Positions 1 through 9,821 are shown, numbered from the stretch's first letter. The stretch: 64,000 nt of DNA from Nitrosopumilus sp. (GCA_029862745.1 JAOTWS010000006.1:61410-125409); one strand, 5' to 3'. Notes: generated from the letters alone by a model not told the origin. Numbers and translations: made by a program.

Positions 1-1028
1 AATGGAACAGGATCAGGATTGGTTATTTTGTGTACTAGTTCTCCAGAATCACCATCAAAAAGAAATACTGAACCTGCCTGAGAATCTGATGAGTTATCTT
101 TTGGAGCACCGATTAGAACATAGTTTTGATTTACAGAAATAGAGTTACCAAATCTTGCAAATGACTTTGAACTATCATTATTATTATTATTATTATTATC
201 TTCAAATGTCCTAATTAACTCACCAGTTTTTCCATCAAAAAGATAGACGTGCCCTGTTTGTTGTTTGCCAGTAAATGCTACAGGATTTGCAACCAGAATA
301 TCATCTCCAAAAGCTGCAACTACAGAACCAAACTCACTGCCTTGTTCACCATAGGGATCAGAAATTGTAAGTAATAGTTCTCCAGAAGACGTAAACAAAT
401 AAACAATTCCTCCACTTTGTCCTGATTCAGAGGCTTTTGGTGCACCCACAATGATATCTAGATTGTCAGTTACATCTACTGATGCACCAAACTTCATTTT
501 AGAGACTTTATCAGGAGGATAGATTTCTAATAGTTGTTCTCCAGAATCTACATCAAAAATGTAAACGGCACCGCTATTATCCAATCCTGAAGTAGACCCT
601 ACTTGAGACTGTTGCTCTGAATTCTGTACACCAGGAGCTCCAATGACTACTCTTGTTTTATCTAGTTCCGCTAAAGAGATTCCAAAATCAGCAGCAGGGT
701 TTGGTTTTGGGTTTTTAATTGTTGTAAGAAGATTGCCAAGTTGTTCATCGTATACAAATACAGAACCAGATGTTGATCCGGCCAGATTTGAATCAGGATT
801 ACCAATTATTATTTTATCTCCTACTGTTTCTAGTACCTGACCAAAATGAAAGTCAGACTGATCATGAGGATTTGAAATGATCATTGGAGGAGAATATTCT
901 ATTGCAAAAGCCATGTCGATAATATGAGTTCCTTGTTTAGATACAATTGAAGTGTCATCATCTGGAATATACGATAAAAGTGAAATCAGTGATATCAGTA
1001 CAGTAAAAGATAGTAAAATTCTTCTCAT
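1..1028 (-). CDS. Secreted FG-GAP/beta-propeller repeat protein, C-terminus cut by window edge
   Basis: The frame is open from an ATG at 1028 to the left edge, so the gene is partial (about 342 codons visible). The product begins with two arginines and a hydrophobic stretch (about residues 4-20), a likely signal peptide. It then has repeats of about 55 residues with patterns such as FGxSVDVxDxxxxVGAP and GSVFLFDGDSGELV. These are FG-GAP/integrin-alpha-type propeller blades, usually extracellular. An (AAT)n stretch at about 176-199 encodes seven Asn in a row. Role on the cell surface is inferred; ligand and substrate are unknown. Confidence 0.8.
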   Translation of the reverse strand, partial: MRRILLSFTVLISLISLLSYIPDDDTSIVSKQGTHIIDMAFAIEYSPPMIISNPHDQSDFHFGQVLETVGDKIIIGNPDSNLAGSTSGSVFVYDEQLGNLLTTIKNPKPNPAADFGISLAELDKTRVVIGAPGVQNSEQQSQVGSTSGLDNSGAVYIFDVDSGEQLLEIYPPDKVSKMKFGASVDVTDNLDIIVGAPKASESGQSGGIVYLFTSSGELLLTISDPYGEQGSEFGSVVAAFGDDILVANPVAFTGKQQTGHVYLFDGKTGELIRTFEDNNNNNNNDSSKSFARFGNSISVNQNYVLIGAPKDNSSDSQAGSVFLFDGDSGELVHKITNPDPVP

Positions 1029-1504
1029 GTAAAATAGATCTTTTTCATATACTTAACTCTACTTATTAGGACATTATGTGTAACCATACATTAGTATGAC
1101 TCGTAGTTTATGAGTGATGTGCATACCTATCAATTGAAATATCCCGAGTACCAGTGTTTCAGAATCTTTCCTCGATTTATTACTATTTTTTATTGTAATA
1201 TACAAATCACAGAATTTATTTTTAGAATGTCTGTATTTAACTAATAGGCCATACATTAGTAAAAGTATTTACTCTCGTTGTTAAGGAATAGATAGAAGTT
1301 CTTTTTATTTTAATATGTCTACAAGAAAATGAATTTGTCATGTATTCAATAGTAAATAAATTAACAAAATCATACTTATGTAAAAAACAAAAGATTTTCA
1401 AGTAGAACATAAATAATTAACTCTTACATTTAATGTTGAGTTTAATTCTGTAAAAACAACATAAGCATAATCTTAAACACATGAGATCATAAAGAATATT
1501 TGAA
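1029..1504. other. AT-rich intergenic region between divergent genes
   Basis: No convincing gene or RNA seen. It must hold the promoters of the FG-GAP gene (leftward) and the trkH-like gene (rightward). A 13-bp exact direct repeat, CCATACATTAGTA, occurs at 1084-1096 and 1249-1261; its meaning is unknown. Confidence 0.5.
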
Positions 1505-3331
1505 ATGTCATCAAACCCAAAACTTTCAATTTCATATATTCTTAGAAAACCCGTGTCTGAATATATGGAAGATGATGTCATTACACTAAATGAAAATGCA
1601 GATACTTCGGTAGCTACGTCAATGTTACAAAGATACAATAAAACAGATATTGTAATTATCAACAAAGATAGAATACCTGTAGGGATTGTTACTGATCAGG
1701 ATATCCTAAAAGTAGTTAGTGACCCAACAATCTATGCAGAAGACACAAAACTAAATCAAATTATGACATTTCCAGTTTTTACAGTTAATCTTTCAGATTC
1801 TCTGAAGGATTCTTTGCAGATAATGCGTGACAAAAACATAAAGAAACTTCCTGTAGTTGACAATAATAACAAGATTCAAGGGATTATATTCCAATCAGCC
1901 ATTTCACGTGCAATAAGAGCATCAGCGGTAAAACCCCCTAGACTTCTCAGTCCCCCACTAAAGGCTATCTTGGGGAATTTGGGATTTGTTTTGCAGTTTT
2001 CGGGGTTTTTGATTATGATTCCAGCAGTACTTGCATTTTTCCTAAATGACAACCTGACAGCAGCAAGCATATTTTTTACATCTGTATTACTACTCATAAT
2101 AGGATTTTTTTTGAATTCCTATGGTGAAAAAGCACATATTAATTTACAACAAGCATCGATTTTAGTTTTTTTAAGTTATGCAATTTTGATATTGTTTGGC
2201 ACAATACCGTACATTTACGTTGCACCAATTGGCGACAGTTATCTAGATATATTTTCTAACAGTTTCTTTTCCAGTGCAGCAGGTTTTACCACAGGTGGCA
2301 TCTCGTTTTATGAGCACCCAGAAGAGTTATCACAAAGCTTTACTTTTTTTCGAAGTTTCAGTCAGATGGTAGGTGGCATGAGTTTCATCTACCTTGTAAT
2401 GACAGCATTTTATCCTGAACGAAAACTAAAAGCTATGCGTGGATTTATCTCCGGCAAAACACTGAAACTAAGAGAATTATTTGGAACCATTTCAATAATC
2501 TTTTTTTCTTATATTGTTGTAATGGTGGTTTTGTTATATCTAATTGGACAACAGAATATAATCGATAACTTTTCACTTGCAATGTCTACTGTTGCTACAG
2601 GAGGATTTGTTCCATCTTCGGACATACTCTCATCTATTGGATGGCAGGGCCAGACAATATTGATGGGAGGTATGATCCTAGGTGCACTTCCATTTACACT
2701 TCACTATGCATTTTTTAGACCTCATTATTTAACAGAAAAATTAGGTGCAGAAGTAAAAATATTTTTTATTCTGTTGATAGTATCCGTCATCGTATTTTTC
2801 ATTTTGGAGCCAGACTTGGAACCTATCAACATATTGTTTGATATAGTATCTGCAGGAACTACTGCAGGAATACAAATTGAAAACTTTGAGAATTTTGGTT
2901 TAATTTCAAAGTACTTTATTACACTTCTTATGATTGTGGGAGGTTGTGGGTTCTCAACTGCAGGAGGAATAAAGATATATCGATTCTTGGAGGTATGGAA
3001 CTATACAAAAAACAGTGCAAAAAACATTACAAAAAAGAAAGAAGACCGTGTTAAATCACCCAAGAATGAACTAATATCAAATGTTATAGTGATCAGTGCT
3101 TTTCCAATAATCATATTCTTGATTGCAATGCACCTTACAGATTATGGGTTTCAATTTACGGATGCCATAGTTGATGCAACCGGCATAGTTACTACAGGCG
3201 GACTCTCAACTGGGATAATTACTGAAAATTTGAATCCTTCAACAAAAATTCTTCTGAGTTTTATGATGATTGTTGGAAGATTAGAAATAATAGCTATAGT
3301 ATACATCTTTGTTAGAAGGTTAGGGGATTAA
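1505..3331 (+). CDS. trkH: CBS-domain-fused TrkH/KtrB-type potassium transporter
   Basis: 608 residues. Two CBS domains come first (about 15-75 and 82-138, each with a G-I-V/I-like core), followed by a TrkH/KtrB membrane domain from about 150 to the end. The four pore loops are visible as TTGG (FTTGGIS), ATGGF, the weaker AGTTAG and VTTGGLSTG, which resemble the four selectivity-filter repeats of K+/Na+-driven uptake systems. TrkH is usually near 480 residues and gated by a separate TrkA/KtrA. No TrkA gene is adjacent here, so the CBS pair may supply nucleotide gating in cis (inference). The ATG lies after a long AT-rich leader; no ribosome site is obvious. Confidence 0.88.
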   Translation: MSSNPKLSISYILRKPVSEYMEDDVITLNENADTSVATSMLQRYNKTDIVIINKDRIPVGIVTDQDILKVVSDPTIYAEDTKLNQIMTFPVFTVNLSDSLKDSLQIMRDKNIKKLPVVDNNNKIQGIIFQSAISRAIRASAVKPPRLLSPPLKAILGNLGFVLQFSGFLIMIPAVLAFFLNDNLTAASIFFTSVLLLIIGFFLNSYGEKAHINLQQASILVFLSYAILILFGTIPYIYVAPIGDSYLDIFSNSFFSSAAGFTTGGISFYEHPEELSQSFTFFRSFSQMVGGMSFIYLVMTAFYPERKLKAMRGFISGKTLKLRELFGTISIIFFSYIVVMVVLLYLIGQQNIIDNFSLAMSTVATGGFVPSSDILSSIGWQGQTILMGGMILGALPFTLHYAFFRPHYLTEKLGAEVKIFFILLIVSVIVFFILEPDLEPINILFDIVSAGTTAGIQIENFENFGLISKYFITLLMIVGGCGFSTAGGIKIYRFLEVWNYTKNSAKNITKKKEDRVKSPKNELISNVIVISAFPIIIFLIAMHLTDYGFQFTDAIVDATGIVTTGGLSTGIITENLNPSTKILLSFMMIVGRLEIIAIVYIFVRRLGD

Positions 3332-3484
3332 CTAGAATGTCTATTTTTATTATTCATAGTATTATGAGTAGCACATTATTTTTAGTTGTATCATCATAGT
3401 GGTATCAGTAGTATTCTAGGATATTTTTATTTTGGATAAACCTTTTGTGCGTAAACTAATATGTAATGAATGAATTGTTTACAC

Positions 3485-4003
3485 ATGAGATTATCAGATG
3501 CCATGATAAAGGTACTCAATGAACAAATAGTGATGGAGTCCGAGGCTGCAAGTTTTTATCTGTATATGGCTTCTTGGTGTGAGGTTTCAGGTCATGATGG
3601 TGCATCAAAGTTTTTCTATAAACAATCAGATGAGGAAAGAACACATATGCTCAAAATAGTACATTATATGAACAGATTGGGGACAATTGCAAATATTTCA
3701 ACAATAAAGGAACCTCCAAAAAACCTAGATTCATTAGAAGACATAGTAAAAGCAGCACTAGAAAATGAACAAAAAGTGACAAAATCAATTCATGAGATAA
3801 TTACTCTGGCAGAGAAAGAACGGGATAGAAGGACATTTGATTTCATGCAATGGTTCGTAAAAGAACAAATCGAAGAAGAAGATACAATTGATAGGGTTCT
3901 TCAAAAGTTTGATGTAATTGGACGAGACAAACTTGCAATTAATGAAATTGACAAGTACATGCAATCATTAAGTGAACAAAATTCAGAACTAGAAACAAAA
4001 TAG
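3485..4003 (+). CDS. ftnA: Non-haem ferritin
   Basis: About 172 residues forming a four-helix ferritin fold that oxidises Fe(II) and stores iron in a 24-mer shell. Seen: the first-helix E in ESEAASFYLY, the E-x-x-H ligands in EERTHM, a later E in ENEQKV and Q in VKEQIEEE. These match the ferroxidase centre of bacterial/archaeal FtnA. No haem-binding Met was sought. The frame also has an ATG at 3470, but the internal ATG (MRLSDAM) matches the usual family start and was chosen. Single gene, probably monocistronic, followed by about 200 bp with no gene. Confidence 0.9.
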   Translation: MRLSDAMIKVLNEQIVMESEAASFYLYMASWCEVSGHDGASKFFYKQSDEERTHMLKIVHYMNRLGTIANISTIKEPPKNLDSLEDIVKAALENEQKVTKSIHEIITLAEKERDRRTFDFMQWFVKEQIEEEDTIDRVLQKFDVIGRDKLAINEIDKYMQSLSEQNSELETK

Positions 4004-4218
4004 AAATCAAATACACCTAAAAAAGAATGTTTGAAATAAATCCATTTAGATTTTTTGGAATTCTAGCTTGTCTAAAATTTCATACATTGTATTTAGCAAA
4101 GTTAGTATGATAGAACAAGTCTGCGTGGGAACATAACGTATATCGATTATGATCTATATATCAGACCCAAGTGGAATTAAAAAAATGGAAAGTTAAATTA
4201 TTTGGAATAGTTTTTGAC

Positions 4219-5865
4219 TTAGAGCCATTTCTTTTTTTTAAACCATATTATCATAAGGGTTGTAATAACAGCCATTACAGATAACATAGCAAAATAGCTA
4301 TACTCCCATTGTAATTCGGGAACATAAACAAAATTTGTTCCATAAAGACCAGCTATAAATGTAATAGGTATGAAAATAGCTGCAATTATAGTGAGGGTCT
4401 TCATTACTTCATTCATTCGATTACTTACACTTGAGAGATAAGTATCAAGCATACCACCAATAACATCTCGCAGACCCTCTATGGTATCTATTACCTGAAC
4501 TGTATGATTGTAAACATCTCTCAAATAAGTTCTAGTATTATCTGAAATTAACATAGTTGAATCACGTCCTAGAAAATCTATTATTTCACGAGCAGGCCAA
4601 ATTGATTTTCTCAAAGCAATCATTCTACGCTTTAATGTTTGAATTGTTTGCATGGTATCTGCAGTAGGGTTTTGCATCAACTCTTCTTCCAGTTCTTCGG
4701 TAATATCTCCAATTCGTTCTATGACCAAAAAATAACTATCAACTATTGCATCAACAATTGCATATGTAAGATAATCACTTTTCTGATTTCTAATTGTGCC
4801 TGTATTACTTCTCAGTCGATTTCTAATTTGATCAAAGAAATCAGCCTCAATTTCTTGAAATGTAATAACATGATGCTTTGCCAAAACTATTGAAATTTGT
4901 TCCAGTTCAAGCTTTTGTGTTTCCTTTACAAAATGAGGCATCTTCAACAATATCAAAACATATTTGTCAGAAACTTCAATAGAGGGCCTCAGTTCGGTGT
5001 TCATGATATTTGATTGGTGAAGTGGGTGGATTTCAAAACTATTTCCAAATGTCTCTATGATGTGTGGATCATGAATGCCAATCACATTTATCCATGTAAC
5101 ATTTGGTTTATCTTTAGATTCTATACAATCTTCAATTTTTACATCAGTTTTTTCATCAATTGTTTTATCATCATATTCCAACATATCTATTCTAACATTC
5201 TCTACTTTTTGTTCTCCTACGTGAATTAATGCTCCTGGGCTTTGACCAATTGTATCGGATAAGGAAGTTTTTTGAGTTTTGGTTTTATTGATTATCTGTG
5301 AAATTTTTGTAAGATCTTGCAATCCAATATCTTTGGTTATTTCTTTAACTTTTGATGTCTTGCTTGCCACTCCCACAATAATGAATCCTGCCATAATTGA
5401 GAAAACAATGCTAATTACTAGTGGAGTAAAATCACCAACAATTGCAGCCTGATATATTGCCTCTACATCAGTCTTAGTCCCGGCTTCTACAACTAAGCCT
5501 ATTACAGAATCAAGAAGGAAAAACAGAAATGAAATCAACGCACCAATTATTATTGCTGTAACTGCAGTGATTTGTGGAGGAACCTCAATATTTTTTTCTT
5601 CTTTGTAGGGTGAAATGTATTTTTTATATCTAATAATCATTAAAGCCATAACAGTGATTATAATTGTAGAGGTAATCCACCAAATTACAAGCCAAGGTCC
5701 ATGCTGCGAGTCAATTTGCTCTACACCAGAAATAAGATCTTGAATATTTCCAGTTAAAGGTAATGAGAGTAATGATGTAGCTATTCCAATAACTATCTGA
5801 TACAAAAATGCAAAAGTAAATCCATAAACAAGTCGATTAATTATAATTCCAATTTTATCTCTCAA
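4219..5865 (-). CDS. corA: CorA-like divalent cation channel with extra N-terminal membrane domain
   Basis: 548 residues. Residues about 215-545 are CorA-like: a cytosolic alpha/beta funnel, a long stalk helix and two C-terminal transmembrane helices with YGTNFVYVPELQW at the pore. The canonical CorA signature is GMN; here it is GTN, so ion choice (Mg2+, Co2+, Zn2+) is open. Residues 1-175 hold four further hydrophobic helices (about 12-34, 58-80, 97-120, 145-170) that normal CorA (about 320 residues) lacks. Such an extension could sense or assemble, but its role is unknown. The gene stands alone, oriented away from the ferritin. Confidence 0.85.
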   Translation of the reverse strand: MRDKIGIIINRLVYGFTFAFLYQIVIGIATSLLSLPLTGNIQDLISGVEQIDSQHGPWLVIWWITSTIIITVMALMIIRYKKYISPYKEEKNIEVPPQITAVTAIIIGALISFLFFLLDSVIGLVVEAGTKTDVEAIYQAAIVGDFTPLVISIVFSIMAGFIIVGVASKTSKVKEITKDIGLQDLTKISQIINKTKTQKTSLSDTIGQSPGALIHVGEQKVENVRIDMLEYDDKTIDEKTDVKIEDCIESKDKPNVTWINVIGIHDPHIIETFGNSFEIHPLHQSNIMNTELRPSIEVSDKYVLILLKMPHFVKETQKLELEQISIVLAKHHVITFQEIEADFFDQIRNRLRSNTGTIRNQKSDYLTYAIVDAIVDSYFLVIERIGDITEELEEELMQNPTADTMQTIQTLKRRMIALRKSIWPAREIIDFLGRDSTMLISDNTRTYLRDVYNHTVQVIDTIEGLRDVIGGMLDTYLSSVSNRMNEVMKTLTIIAAIFIPITFIAGLYGTNFVYVPELQWEYSYFAMLSVMAVITTLMIIWFKKKKWL

Positions 5866-6004
5866 TTTTCACCCGTAATTTAATTAAAGTTCAATGTATT
5901 CTAATTAATGTTGGTTTATTTTTTATGACCTCTTCTATTCGAGTTATGATAATAATCTTTAACAACAAACAACAAATTTTTATTCTAGCCTCTGAGAACT
6001 CTTT

Positions 6005-6912
6005 TTACAAATCAGAAATCCAATAATTTCTGGATAGTGTTTTCCTATTACGCAAGGTAACAGTGGACACACCAGAAATTTCACAGAATTTCCTCTAATT
6101 AACTCTTTCACCATTCAACATTGATGCAAGATACAAGGATGCAGCTGCTTGTCCTATTGGATTTTTTCCAGCAGATGATCCTAATCTTTCAACATCAGCC
6201 AAAATTTTCAAGGCATAACGTTTAGTTTTCTCACAAATACCCATATCACTTGATAGTTTTGATAGAAACAAAGCGATGTTATACTGAGGTAGATTCAAAC
6301 TAAATTCATCGATTAAAATTCGGACGGCTTTTTGAAGATGTTTTTTACTTATATTACCAGTATGTGAAATGTCATCTAGACTTCTTGGAGTCATTGTTTG
6401 TCTACAAGACACATATAATGATGCAGCCATCAAAGAGTTTGAAATTCTACCTTTAGTAAGGTTATGTTTTTGTGCACGTCGAAACAATGAACAAGTAACT
6501 TCTACGGTGTTATCTGAAATACCTAGTTTTTCTTTTAACCCATTTAAGAAAGCAGTTATTTTAGAAGTGTTCTCTGAGATGATTTTTTAATTTTACTTCT
6601 ATTATCTAATATTCTTAATCGATTAAATCTTGATTTGTTAATAGAGTTTAGTGGTCTACCAGTTGAATCGGCATTTTTTCCAATCACAGAATACATTCCT
6701 TTGTCATACATTGAAAGAGATTGTTTGGGTCCAACATGACTTTTTGTCATAAAATCTTCAAGATTGTAAATCTGTGTTTCATTATTGTTGTCTAGTTTTT
6801 CTTCTATTACAGTGCCACAATTACCACAAAAAATCTCTCCACTGAAAATATCTGTGATCAGATTATTCTTACTACAATTATCTAATTGACATTTTTGTAA
6901 CATATGATTCAA
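6005..6912 (-). pseudogene. tfb: Transcription factor B (TFB/TFIIB) pseudogene with frameshift and amber codon
   Basis: The first 118 codons give the zinc ribbon (C-x4-C, C-x2-C), the B-finger and the start of cyclin fold 1. The frame then hits TAA at 6556-6558, directly after a run of four A. Slipping back one base there restores LLK-ITAFLNGLKEKLG, which aligns without gap to the intact TFB at 35727-36626. The second frame ends at TAG (6095-6097), but translation past it gives FCEISGVSTVTLRNR, matching the intact copy's ISQISGISAVTIRNR; TAG sits where that copy has Gln. TAA at 6005-6007 then ends the gene. Two lesions in one gene point to decay. The parts lost include the last helices of cyclin fold 2, which bind the BRE. 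A sequencing slip could explain the first lesion but not both. Confidence 0.85.
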
Positions 6913-7139
6913 GATATGTTTTATATCTTTTAAACCTCATTAAAATTAGTACTAGATAGTATTGATATTAGAAAGATCATAATTAATAATGTCTGATTAA
7001 ATACAGTATAATAAAATTGGTTATTCTATAACTTAATAGATGATGTTCTTGTTCTATAGAATGAGAATAGAAATTTCATTAGGATGCTTATATGAAAATG
7101 CTGTAACTGATAGAAACTACAATGTATTACCACTACAAA
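6913..7139. other. AT-rich gap upstream of the TFB pseudogene
   Basis: Only a weak 37-codon open stretch (7061-7174, plus strand, starting MRIEISLGC) was seen. It has no recognisable motif and is not called a gene. Confidence 0.4.
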
Positions 7140-7373
7140 CTAAAAACCAGATTCTTTTGGCTTGGTATCAATGAAAATGGTGTAAGGCTGAAATAACAAC
7201 GGAGCTAAAATTTCTTCTAATATCTTTTTACAACAATTTATTTTATCCATATCCATATTCTGCACCCATATCGTTGTATTTCAATCATCATTGTAAATAC
7301 AAAAAATATATTCAGAATCAATGACAGACTTCACTATCTCTTCTATCTGGGAATCAGTTAGCTTGTTTGCCAT
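7140..7373 (-). pseudogene. Short open frame broken by an in-frame TGA, possible gene remnant
   Basis: Read from ATG 7373, the frame gives 30 residues (MANKLTDSQIEEIV...FCIYNDD), then TGA at 7281-7283, then a further 46 residues without interruption (NTTIWVQNMD...KPKESGF) to a TAG at 7140-7142. Composition on both sides looks like protein, with charged and hydrophobic residues alternating. The best reading is one small gene of about 77 codons with a single nonsense change. No family is recognised. It lies next to the decayed TFB, which supports a degenerating patch. The first 30 codons alone could still be a real micro-gene. Confidence 0.4.
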
Positions 7374-7852
7374 TTACATCACTAAGATAAAACCATAATA
7401 TTTAACGTAGGCTAAAAAATTTGGCAGATATAGGTTCTGTATCATGTATTTTTTCTGTACCTCTTTTCTTTCAATTTTATCAGAATATTTTTCATAGGGT
7501 ATGATTTTTCAAAAAATATCTCGAAAAAGAATCATGTTTCATAAATATTCATTTTCCCAACAAAGTAACGAATACAAATCATGACGCCAATGGGTGTTTG
7601 GAGAAGGATTCAAAGTTTGGGATAGATGTGCAAGAGTGAAATAGGTCATAAAAGAAAACTGAAAAGTAATCAATTATCTATGGTGATAAGATGAGTAAAT
7701 CAAAGTCACCTCTGTGTGGCAAAACAAAGGGGTACTAGAACAATCTTATTTTTCCATATACAAAGCCAAAACATCGGAATTCTTTATGAATTTCCAAAAT
7801 GAAATCTTTGAACTTTTTGATAATAGATAGACAGTAACTGTCTCATTTATCA
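7374..7852. other. Intergenic gap, nothing recognised
   Basis: About 480 bp of AT-rich sequence with only very short open frames on both strands. No tRNA, C/D box pair or strong hairpin was seen. Confidence 0.4.
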
Positions 7853-8278
7853 TTAATTCTTTGGCAGTAATGCTTTTTTAATAATGTCTAATGCATCTTG
7901 AGCTTTTTCTGGACGAGGTAATTGAATCATGAATATATTATCTTTTCCATAATGAGATTTCGGAGAAGAAAGTGCAAGCATGGATGTTGCTGCAAGAGAT
8001 TCAAAAAATGCAAGATCTGTTTTTGCATTGATAAGAAATTTTTCAGTGATATTTCCTTTTGAAAATGTTAAAAAAACTTCAACAAACACATTTCCTAGCC
8101 CATCATGTAAAATATTCAAATCAGTATTAATCGATAATGATTGTCCTGCAACTTTGGAAATAATTTCATCATATTTTTTCTCCTCAATTTCAATACAGGG
8201 AGTTTGTTTCCCCTCAAAATCAAAAGTAGTGATACCACTATGCACTTGATCCAATAATTTCTTTAGCTCATCAGACAT
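7853..8278 (-). CDS. Conserved-looking hypothetical protein, partner of the antiporter gene
   Basis: 141 residues, soluble, no signal peptide or membrane helix. The first part is charged (LDQVHSGITTFDFEGKQTPCIEIEE), the middle alternates like a beta sheet (NVFVEVFLTFSKGNITEKFLINAKTD, about 60-90) and the end is helical. No family recognised. Its ATG overlaps the end of the upstream antiporter gene by 8 bp, so the two are co-transcribed and probably translationally coupled. That suggests a regulatory or assembly role for the transporter, which is inference only. Confidence 0.7.
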   Translation of the reverse strand: MSDELKKLLDQVHSGITTFDFEGKQTPCIEIEEKKYDEIISKVAGQSLSINTDLNILHDGLGNVFVEVFLTFSKGNITEKFLINAKTDLAFFESLAATSMLALSSPKSHYGKDNIFMIQLPRPEKAQDALDIIKKALLPKN

Positions 8279-9593
8279 TTTTCTTTTCCAATTTAGAGAT
8301 TATTTTATCACCAGATTTCATCAAAAGAGGTGAAATAAATGCTGTAATTATAGAAATTATACCAATTAATGGGAATAAGAAAGCACTAACAGCACCGATA
8401 TCAATACCAACTTTTACAATTACAATTGAGAATTCACCACGTGGGACAGCCAATGTAAAACCACAACGAAGTGCCTTATCACGTTTTTGTCTGAAAATTA
8501 TATTTCCAAGCATGTTTCCTCCAAACTTCATTCCGATTGAGACTGCAATCAAAGCAATAGCAATAGGAATGTAGTTTTCTAGCTCAGAGACATCCATCAG
8601 TGCCCCTACAGAAATAAAGAAGATTGCCACAAACATATCTTTGATAGGGCTAGAAAGTAGTTTTGCAACTTCAGCCGATTTTGATTCAGCTACTAATACT
8701 CCAGCTAGAAAAGATCCAATTGCAACTGATAGCCCTACGATATTTGCAAATAAAGCATAGCCAAAACAAAGACCAAGAACGCCAAGTAACAGAATTTCAC
8801 GATGCTCTGCTGCAGCAACTCTATCAATTAAAGGTGGGATTACACGTGTTCCAATAGTAAATGTTCCGACAATAAGACCCGCTGCAACTAAAACTATGAC
8901 AACAACAGATTCTAGAGATACCGTTCCTACTAAAGCAATAGATTGTAATGATGATATTAGAATGACTGCAATAATGTCTTCTACAATTAAAATACCAAGA
9001 ACTAGAATAGACGATTCTTTATTGATTCTCCCCATCTCTTCTAAAAGTTTTACAATAATTGCAGTACTTGACACAGATAATGCTGCAGCAATAAATAATG
9101 CATCCATAAATTCCAACCCAATTGCGCTAGCAGCATAATACACAACTCCCATAGTTAAGAACAATCCCACAGATCCGATGCCGACTGCCTCACGGCCAAT
9201 ACTCTTTATTTTTGCATATGGAAATTCTATTCCAATTACAAAAAGAAGTAAAATAACGCCAATTTCAGCAAAAAGATTTAACGCAGAAATATCAGACAGA
9301 ATTCCCACACCTCCTAAAATTTGAGAAGGATTACCATCAGGCAAAATCCAAGACCAAACAGGAGAAAGAGGTCCAAGTAACATTCCTGCAAAAAGATAAC
9401 CTATGATTAATGGTTGTTTTATTTTAAAAAATGCAAGAGTCACTACAGCACCAATTATCATAATGAATGCCAAATCAGTAACAAAACTCGTATGAGGTAA
9501 TTCAGGAGTGATTTGCTCAATCAAACTATTCACAGTACTGTTAAGGGAGCTATGAATTCCACTTGAATCCAATTGAAGTGAAATATGCTCCAT
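8271..9593 (-). CDS. CPA2-family Na+(K+)/H+ antiporter
   Basis: 440 residues with about 12-13 hydrophobic helices after a 35-residue N-terminal segment. Typical CPA2 (KefB/NapA-like) features are visible: KIKQPLIIGYLFAGMLLGP near residue 60-80, the LLLFVIGIEF helix, the LSVSSTAIIVKLL helix and the GSFLAGVLVAES...FFISVGALMD block. No C-terminal RCK/TrkA-N domain is present, unlike KefB, so it is a bare membrane unit. It probably exchanges monovalent cations for protons and helps salt and pH balance. It is the first gene of a two-gene unit with the 141-residue protein. Confidence 0.88.
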   Translation of the reverse strand: MEHISLQLDSSGIHSSLNSTVNSLIEQITPELPHTSFVTDLAFIMIIGAVVTLAFFKIKQPLIIGYLFAGMLLGPLSPVWSWILPDGNPSQILGGVGILSDISALNLFAEIGVILLLFVIGIEFPYAKIKSIGREAVGIGSVGLFLTMGVVYYAASAIGLEFMDALFIAAALSVSSTAIIVKLLEEMGRINKESSILVLGILIVEDIIAVILISSLQSIALVGTVSLESVVVIVLVAAGLIVGTFTIGTRVIPPLIDRVAAAEHREILLLGVLGLCFGYALFANIVGLSVAIGSFLAGVLVAESKSAEVAKLLSSPIKDMFVAIFFISVGALMDVSELENYIPIAIALIAVSIGMKFGGNMLGNIIFRQKRDKALRCGFTLAVPRGEFSIVIVKVGIDIGAVSAFLFPLIGIISIITAFISPLLMKSGDKIISKLEKKNV

Positions 9594-9725
9594 GATGGTC
9601 AGTTATCAAATTTGTTTAAAAGTGGATCTTAATGAAAATTCAAAAGATAAAACTCATTGAATTCAGACAGATTCAAAAATGTTCGGAATGTTTAACCTCT
9701 TTATGCCTAATTATCATAATCCATG

Positions 9726-9789
9726 TGCAGAGTGATGAGTAGGTCAACTGAATAGAATGAAGAGATATGACCTGGGGTATCTGACTGCA
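9726..9789 (+). ncRNA. Box C/D guide sRNA (64 nt)
   Basis: All elements of an archaeal C/D sRNA can be read in order: a terminal stem TGCAG (9726-9730) pairing with CTGCA (9785-9789), a perfect box C GTGATGA (9732-9738), a box D' CTGA (9748-9751), a C'-like ATGAAGA (9757-9763) and a box D CTGA (9781-9784). The expected role is 2'-O-methylation of rRNA or tRNA with L7Ae, Nop5 and fibrillarin. The guide upstream of D ends CCTGGGGTAT. C' is imperfect and the C'-D spacing is 17 rather than the usual 12. The target was not determined. Confidence 0.7.
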
Positions 9790-9821
9790 TAATTGGTTAC
9801 AGTGTAATCACCTTGTCATTA

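Noticed and set aside
176..199. Phase-variable microsatellite in the FG-GAP gene
   Set aside because: The unit is three bases, so changes in copy number would not shift the frame; only the Asn run would vary.
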